From Streptomyces sp. NRRL F-6131 (GTDB lineage Bacteria; Actinomycetota; Actinomycetes; Streptomycetales; Streptomycetaceae): 64,000 bases of DNA. Positions within the stretch are counted from its first letter, which is position 1, and the number at the start of each line of letters is the position of its first letter. The notes beneath the pieces are model-generated. The model did not search any database. It saw nothing but the letters and a program-made list of their open reading frames with translations, and was not told where the DNA came from. This document shows positions 59,393 to 64,000 of this stretch, piece after piece. The stretch lies in NCBI GenBank assembly GCA_000719695.1, contig JOHN01000003.1, forward strand, positions 1 to 64,000, read 5' to 3'. The translations under genes and the position numbers were made by a program.

Positions 59393-60769
59393 ATGGCCGC
59401 GAGACCACTTGTCGCACGACAGCCCAACGAGCGCCTGCAGCAGCTGATCCAGGAGGCCAGCTGCTCCAACGCCGGACTGGCACGGAGAGTCAACCTCTGC
59501 GGTGCCGAGCACGGTCTGGACCTGCGGTACGACAAGACCTCCGTCGCGCGCTGGCTCCGCGGCCAGCAACCGCGCGGACAGGCCCCGGCGGTGATCGCCG
59601 AGGCGCTCGGCCGCAAGCTGGGGCGCAGTGTGTCGGTCGAGGAGATCGGCATGGCGGACGGCAAGAACCTCAGCTCCGGCATCGGGCTGCAGTTCGCGCC
59701 GACGCTGGGCGCCGCGTTGGAACAGGTCTGTGAACTGTGGCGCAGTGACGTCGGTCGCCGGGACTTCCTGACCGGGGCGACGGTGGCGGCCTCCGCGCTG
59801 GTCGAGCCCAGCCGGGACTGGCTGATCACCCCGCCGGATCCGGTGGTGGCCCGGAGCGGTGGCACCAGGGTCGGCCCGACCGACGTCGCGGCGGTGAAGG
59901 CGACCACCGCGATGCTGGTCGACCTGGACCACCGGTTCGGCAGCGGACACGTCCGCCCGGTCGTGGTGCACTACCTCAACAGCGTGGTCTCCGGCCTGCT
60001 CGGCGGCTCCTACCGCGAGGAGACGGGGCGCCAGCTCTTCGCCGCCGTCGCGCGGTTGACCGAGCTGGCGGGCTACATGGCGGTGGACACCGGCCAGCCG
60101 GGCCTCGCCCAGCGGTACTACATCCAGGCGCTGCGCCTCGCCCAGGCCGCCGACGACCGCGGCTACGGCGGGTACGTGCTGGCGGCCTCGATGAGCCACC
60201 TGGCGGCGACCCTGGGCAACCCGCGGGAGATCGCCCAGCTCGCCAGGGCCGCCCAGGAGGGCGCCCGGACGGTGGCCACCCCCACCGCGATGGCGATGTT
60301 CCTCGCCGCGGAGGCGCGCGGCCACGCGCTGCTCGGCGACGCCCGGGCCTGCGAGGCGGTGGCCGCCAAGGCGCTGGAGATGATGGAGAAGCGCCGCCCG
60401 GAGGACGACCCGGACTGGATCGTCCACTTCGACGACGCCTACCTCGCCGACGAACTGGCCCACTGTCACCGGGACCTCGAGCAGGCCGGCCAGGCCGAGC
60501 ACTACGCCCGCCGGGCGCTCGACCTGCACCCGCCCACCCGGGTGCGGCGCCGCGCGGTGGACCTCGTGCTGCTGGCGACCGCGCAGCTCCAGCAGCGGGA
60601 CGTCGAACGGGCCTGCGAGACGGGGGCCCAGGCGGTCCGGCTGCTGAGCGGCCTGCGCTCCAACCGGGGCGTGGAGTACCTGGACGAGTTCCGCCGCCGG
60701 CTGGAGCCGTACCGGGAGCAGCGGGTGGTCCGCGAGTTCCAGGCCAGGGCGGAGGCGGAGGCCGCCTGA
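59393..60769 (+). CDS. TPR-type transcriptional regulator (NsdA/NsdB-like)
   Basis: The 458-residue protein has an N-terminal helix-turn-helix-like region (NERLQQLIQEASCSNAGLARRVNLCGAEHGLDLRYDKTSVARWLRGQQPRG) and TPR-like helices from about residue 150 (YLNSVVSGLLGGSYREETGRQLFAAVARLTELAGYMAVDTGQPGLAQRYYIQALRLAQAADDRGYGGYVLAASMSHLAATL). Proteins of this kind, such as NsdA, negatively affect development and antibiotic production in S. coelicolor. The target here is unknown. The ATG at 59393 follows GGGGAGG. Confidence 0.82.
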   Translation: MAARPLVARQPNERLQQLIQEASCSNAGLARRVNLCGAEHGLDLRYDKTSVARWLRGQQPRGQAPAVIAEALGRKLGRSVSVEEIGMADGKNLSSGIGLQFAPTLGAALEQVCELWRSDVGRRDFLTGATVAASALVEPSRDWLITPPDPVVARSGGTRVGPTDVAAVKATTAMLVDLDHRFGSGHVRPVVVHYLNSVVSGLLGGSYREETGRQLFAAVARLTELAGYMAVDTGQPGLAQRYYIQALRLAQAADDRGYGGYVLAASMSHLAATLGNPREIAQLARAAQEGARTVATPTAMAMFLAAEARGHALLGDARACEAVAAKALEMMEKRRPEDDPDWIVHFDDAYLADELAHCHRDLEQAGQAEHYARRALDLHPPTRVRRRAVDLVLLATAQLQQRDVERACETGAQAVRLLSGLRSNRGVEYLDEFRRRLEPYREQRVVREFQARAEAEAA

Positions 60770-60943
60770 CCGGGGGCGCGGCGGGGAGCGTGCAGGGACG
60801 GTGAGGGGCGGACCGCCCACGTGGTCGGCCGGTTCGGTGAACCGGTAGCGTGGGCGCGACGTCCAAGGAACTGTGATGCTCCCAAGAACCGACGAGATGT
60901 GGTCCGCCGTCAGCGCGCGGTCGTGCACAGGTGAGGAATCGCG

Positions 60944-62107
60944 TTGAGCCAGCGCCGCTCGTACCCCAACTCCGGTGACTTCAACCTGGACGACCTGTTC
61001 CGCCCGGAGCCCGGTCAGTCCCAGGGCCAGCAGCCGGCGCCGCCGCCGGGGCAGCAGCCGGGGGCGCACCCCGGTGCGCCGCAGGGGCAGCAGCCGCCGT
61101 ACGGCGGTCAGCCGGTCGCGCCCTACCCGGGCGGGCCGGCCGGCCCGTACCCGGGGCAGGCGCCCGGTCAGCCGGAGTACCTCGGCGACAGTGCGCTGCC
61201 GACCCAGGCCATCCCGGCCCAGCCGGGCGGCGCACCGCCGGCCTGGGGCGGCGCGCCGCAGCCCGGACACCCGGCCGACCCGGCCCAGGCGACCCAGTAC
61301 CTGCCGCCGTACCCGGGCGCGGACCCGCAGGCCGCGGGCGGCCGGCCGCCCGCGCAGCCCGGGTACCCCGACCGGCCCGCGCCGGGCTTCCAGGGCTACC
61401 CGCCGGCCGGCCAGGAGTACCCGGGCGAGACCCCGAGCGGGCGGGACGGCGGCCGCGGCGGCCGGTCCTCCCCCAACAAGCTGATCATCGGCGGCGTGGT
61501 GGCCGGCTGCCTCGCCGCGGCCGTCCTGGTCGCGGTGCTGGTGAACGGCGGCGACGAGAAGTCCGACCCGGAGAAGAAGGCCGCCCCCGCGGTCACCGGC
61601 AGCGGGACGACCGCCGCCACCGCCCAGGGCGCCGCCCCCACCACCGCCACGGTCAACCCGGAGGTCAAGGCGCAGGCCCAGGCGCTCTCCGACCTGCTCG
61701 GCACCGCCAACGACAGCCGGCAGGCGGTGATCGGCGCGGTCGCCTCGGTCCAGAAGTGCGAGAAGCTGCCCGAGTCGCAGCAGGCGCTGACCGCGGCGGC
61801 GGGCCAGCGGCGGGAGCTGCAGAGCAAGCTGTCCGGACTGAAGACGGACAAGCTGCCCGGCGGTCCGCAGCTGGTCGAGCAGCTGAACGCGGCGTGGGCG
61901 GCCTCGGCGAGCGCGGACGACGAGTACGCGGCCTGGGCCGGGGACGCGCAGGGCGGCTGCGACCCGAAGAAGAACGACAACCAGCACTACAAGAACGCGG
62001 TCGCCGCGAGCGGTACCGCCACCACGGCCAAGAAGCAGGCGGCCGGGCTCTGGAACACCGTCGCGGGTCAGACGGCCCTGCCCACCCGCACCGACGGCGA
62101 CCTCTGA
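60944..62107 (+). CDS. Proline-rich single-pass membrane protein
   Basis: The 387-residue protein starts at a TTG (60944) with AGGA 7 nt upstream. Residues 1-175 are Pro/Gln/Gly-rich and disordered (GQQPAPPPGQQPGAHPGAPQ). A single hydrophobic helix (LIIGGVVAGCLAAAVLVAVLV, about 180-200) follows. The outer domain has a Thr/Ala linker and a helical region with two Cys (VQKCEKLPESQQ...DAQGGCDPKKNDNQHY). It should have a cytoplasmic Pro-rich tail and an external domain. Function is unknown. A terminator hairpin follows. Confidence 0.78.
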   Translation: MSQRRSYPNSGDFNLDDLFRPEPGQSQGQQPAPPPGQQPGAHPGAPQGQQPPYGGQPVAPYPGGPAGPYPGQAPGQPEYLGDSALPTQAIPAQPGGAPPAWGGAPQPGHPADPAQATQYLPPYPGADPQAAGGRPPAQPGYPDRPAPGFQGYPPAGQEYPGETPSGRDGGRGGRSSPNKLIIGGVVAGCLAAAVLVAVLVNGGDEKSDPEKKAAPAVTGSGTTAATAQGAAPTTATVNPEVKAQAQALSDLLGTANDSRQAVIGAVASVQKCEKLPESQQALTAAAGQRRELQSKLSGLKTDKLPGGPQLVEQLNAAWAASASADDEYAAWAGDAQGGCDPKKNDNQHYKNAVAASGTATTAKKQAAGLWNTVAGQTALPTRTDGDL

Positions 62108-62122
62108 GTCCGGGAACGCCGC

Positions 62123-62149
62123 AGGGCCCGACCGGTGCGGTCGGGCCCT
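62123..62149 (+). terminator. Terminator hairpin
   Basis: AGGGCCCGACCG and its complement form a 12-bp perfect stem with a GTG loop, 15 bp after the stop of the membrane protein gene. The following bases (CGGGCTTCTTG) include a few Ts. Confidence 0.75.
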
Positions 62150-62160
62150 CGGGCTTCTTG

Positions 62161-62268
62161 CGGTGCGTGCGGTGCGTGCGGTCGGTGCGGTCCGTGCGGT
62201 GCGTGCGGTCCGTGCGGTGCGTGCGGTCGGCGCGGTCCGTGCGGTCCGTGCGGTCCTCGTGGTTCTCG
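62161..62268. repeat. 9-bp tandem repeat array (about 12 units)
   Basis: Twelve consecutive 9-bp units with consensus CGGTSCGTG (variants CGGTGCGTG, CGGTCCGTG, CGGTCGGTG, with the last two decaying) lie between the hairpin and the stop of the minus-strand lipoprotein gene. The array is between convergent genes and does not look coding. Confidence 0.85.
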
Positions 62269-62287
62269 AGGTCCGTCGTACGGTGGC

Positions 62288-63586
62288 TCAGGCCGGCGGC
62301 CTGCCCCCGGTGAGCACCCAGCGGACGTCGACGAAGCCGGGCCGCTGCAGGACCATCTGACCGCCCTTGACCACCTGGAAGGTGACCCAGGTGTTCACCA
62401 GCCGCGGCGACTCGGTGCTCGGCAGCATGTTGGTGGTGGCCCAGTTCAACGGCGGGGTGAGCCCGACGTCGATCGGCTCGCCGCCGTCCAGCAGGGTGGT
62501 CACGGCCTTGCTGGTGACCGGCTGCCCGGCCCCGGCCAGGCGCTCGGAGACCTGCTTGAACACCTCGTAGGCGACCCAGGTGGTCTGCACCCCGGGGTCG
62601 GCGGCGTCGATGTGCCGGCCCGCGGTGTCGGCGCGGATCACGGCCCGCAGGCCGTCCCAGATCCTGGCGGACTCCGGCGGGTACCAGCCGGTCACGAAGG
62701 CGCCGGAGAGCGGGCCGCCGTCGCCGCCGGTGGAGTCGACCACCGACTGCTGCACGCTGCCGATCACCGAGGCGATCCGGGTGTTCTTCGCCCCGGTCCG
62801 GCGGAAGGCGTCGAGCAGGTTGCCGGTCGGCTCGGCGCCCAGCGCGCTGGTGACGCAGTTGCCCGCCTGGTCGGCGCCGATCGCCTTGCGGACCACCGGG
62901 CTGTAGTCGCTGGACTTCTCCGGCGCCTTGACGTCCAGCAGCTTGATCCCGGCCGGCTTGAGCGCGTTGCCCAGGTAGCCGAGCAGGTTGTCGCCGGCCG
63001 GGGTGTCCGGGCGGATCAGCGCGACCGCCTTGCAGCCGGCCTCCACCAGCTGACGGCCGCTGCCGCCGATCAGGGCGGGCATGCCGCCGCCCACCGGGTA
63101 GGACAGCGGGCTGCTGAACTCCGGCTGGGACAGGCCGTAGCCGCCGATCAGCGGGATGCCGGCGCGCTCCAGGACGGGCATGAAGTCGTCGCCGTACTGG
63201 CTGTAGGAACCGAGCACCGCGATCGCCTTGGCGTCCACCGCCTGCTGCGCGCAGGCCCGGGCGCCGTCGGAGGTGTTGTGCTCGTTGCAGGTGATCACCC
63301 GCAGCTGGCGGCCGTTGAGGCCGCCCTTGACGTTGAGGTCCCGGCCGATGGCCTCGGCCAGGGCGGTCATGCCGGGGCGGTCCGCCGAGCCGGTGCCGGA
63401 CGGTGCCCAGGTCATGACGGTGAGCTCGCCGCTGCCGGTGGCGGCGTCGGCCGGTCCGCCGCACGCGGAGGCCGAGAAGAGGGTGGGGAGCAGGGCCGCC
63501 GCGGTCGCGGCGGCGGCGATCGGGCGCCGGCGGCGCCGTCCCGCGATCGGGTGCACGGCCTGGGACGAGCCCCTTCGGCTGGTCAT
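62288..63586 (-). CDS. ABC transporter substrate-binding lipoprotein (amino-acid type)
   Basis: The 432-residue protein is of the LivJ-like (type I periplasmic binding) class. It has a basic N terminus (MTSRRGSSQAVHPIAGRRRRR), a hydrophobic segment and a lipobox (SASAC), so it is exported and lipid-anchored. The mature part has the fold's features (GLNGRQLRVITCNEHNTSDGARACAQQAVD, ALIRPDTPAGDNLLGYLGN, ALGAEPTGNLLDAF). No permease or ATPase genes are next to it, so it may act as a sensor or serve a transporter encoded elsewhere. The ATG at 63586 follows GGGAGGGAAGG. Confidence 0.87.
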   Translation of the reverse strand: MTSRRGSSQAVHPIAGRRRRRPIAAAATAAALLPTLFSASACGGPADAATGSGELTVMTWAPSGTGSADRPGMTALAEAIGRDLNVKGGLNGRQLRVITCNEHNTSDGARACAQQAVDAKAIAVLGSYSQYGDDFMPVLERAGIPLIGGYGLSQPEFSSPLSYPVGGGMPALIGGSGRQLVEAGCKAVALIRPDTPAGDNLLGYLGNALKPAGIKLLDVKAPEKSSDYSPVVRKAIGADQAGNCVTSALGAEPTGNLLDAFRRTGAKNTRIASVIGSVQQSVVDSTGGDGGPLSGAFVTGWYPPESARIWDGLRAVIRADTAGRHIDAADPGVQTTWVAYEVFKQVSERLAGAGQPVTSKAVTTLLDGGEPIDVGLTPPLNWATTNMLPSTESPRLVNTWVTFQVVKGGQMVLQRPGFVDVRWVLTGGRPPA

Positions 63587-63761
63587 GGGTCCTTCCCTCC
63601 CTGGGCGCTCTGCGGCGCCACCGGTTCCAGCCAATCCCCGGCGTGGCAAGGCGAGAGGGCCGTAAAGCCAACAAACGACAAACGGGGATGGAACTCCGGG
63701 GGGGAACGCGTGTAGATCGGGAGTGGAGCACGAACGGTCGGGGAACGTACGATCCATCCCC

Positions 63762-64000
63762 ATGTCCGCCAGCACAGAATCTTCGTACCGGTCTGCCCGA
63801 AACCCTTCTCGTCCGGGCCACCGCTCCAGCACGATGGGCGGCATGCCGCTCAACGACCTGCCCTGGTGGCGCTGGCGGGCCCGACTCCGCTCGGCGCTCC
63901 ACATGCTCTCCGATCCCGGCTTCCAGCAGGAGGCCTGGCTGGCCGGCCGCGCCGGGTACGGCGACGTGACCGACGCCGTCTACCGCCTCGTCGAGGACAC
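63762..64000 (+). CDS. N-terminal part of a conserved actinobacterial protein (3' truncated)
   Basis: About 79 residues are visible before the window ends: a variable start (MSASTESSYRSARNPSRPGHRSS) followed by MPLNDLPWWRWRARLRSALHMLSDPGFQQEAWLAGRAGYGDVTDAVYRLVEDT. The second part matches a conserved streptomycete protein of unknown function, as far as I remember. The true start may be the ATG at 63762 or 63843. It is divergent from the lipoprotein gene across 175 bp. Confidence 0.75.
   Translation, partial: MSASTESSYRSARNPSRPGHRSSTMGGMPLNDLPWWRWRARLRSALHMLSDPGFQQEAWLAGRAGYGDVTDAVYRLVED

Noticed and set aside
62161..62268. CRISPR array
   Set aside because: The units are 9 bp with no spacers, and there are no cas genes.

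Overview
This window looks like chromosomal DNA of a streptomycete (Streptomyces or Kitasatospora). The evidence is very high GC with strong third-position GC bias, frequent GTG starts, futalosine-pathway menaquinone genes, a DmdR1-type iron regulator with an iron-box operator, a WhiJ-like/DUF397/ATPase triad, and actinobacterial forms of SerC and citrate synthase. From memory, the housekeeping genes follow the order of the SCO4325-SCO4394 part of the S. coelicolor chromosome (cold shock, mqnD, mqnB ... serC, citrate synthase/pdxH, SIS protein, dmdR1). Accessory genes sit between these syntenic blocks. I see no rRNA, tRNA, CRISPR array, transposase or replication origin.

Layout. Positions 1-345 hold the end of an unknown gene. 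465-4471 is an iron-siderophore ABC importer (lipoprotein, ATPase, two permeases, all minus strand) with an iron box at 4487-4505; its likely repressor, dmdR1, is at 57155. 4666-20415 is mostly conserved: HAD hydrolase, cold-shock protein, mqnD/mqnB, an MFS protein, DUF3027, a sacsin/Hsp90-like ATPase, a CtpE-like P-type ATPase and a purine permease. 20534-28416 is a conflict-type island: a vapBC pair, a SLATT-like membrane protein (paralogue at 55018-55965), two VOC proteins, a split polymorphic toxin (WXG-like protein plus deaminase), a SUKH-4 immunity protein, a second protein carrying a deaminase-like domain, and a P-loop/WD-repeat protein. 28544-36994 holds a MarR-MFS pair, GNAT, ThpR, a TetR-SDR pair, serC, citrate synthase and pdxH.

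37281-48319 is the most interesting stretch. Two cyclophane-RiPP (ribosomally made peptide) loci lie tail to tail. The plus-strand locus is fxsC (TIR), fxsT (MinD-TIR-NB-ARC-TPR), fxsA (precursor ending in FNSGI) and fxsB (radical SAM/SPASM fused to an HExxH domain). The minus-strand locus has a second radical SAM/SPASM enzyme, a 57-residue precursor not obvious among long ORFs with two FDNRPTWDN repeats and a WPN motif, a pentapeptide-repeat-like protein, and an unrecognised protein with an HxD motif. A divergent XRE/TPR regulator sits across a perfect CGTCCTATAGGACG palindrome.

48469-64000 returns to regulators and core genes: the XRE/DUF397/HATPase triad, a 2-hydroxyacid dehydrogenase lacking the usual catalytic Arg, a TetR/FAD-monooxygenase pair with palindromic operators, the SIS protein, dmdR1, a prim-pol protein, a TPR regulator, a proline-rich membrane protein and a lipoprotein of the amino-acid-binding type. 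A 9-bp tandem repeat array (62161-62268) lies between the last two. The gene at 63762 runs off the end.
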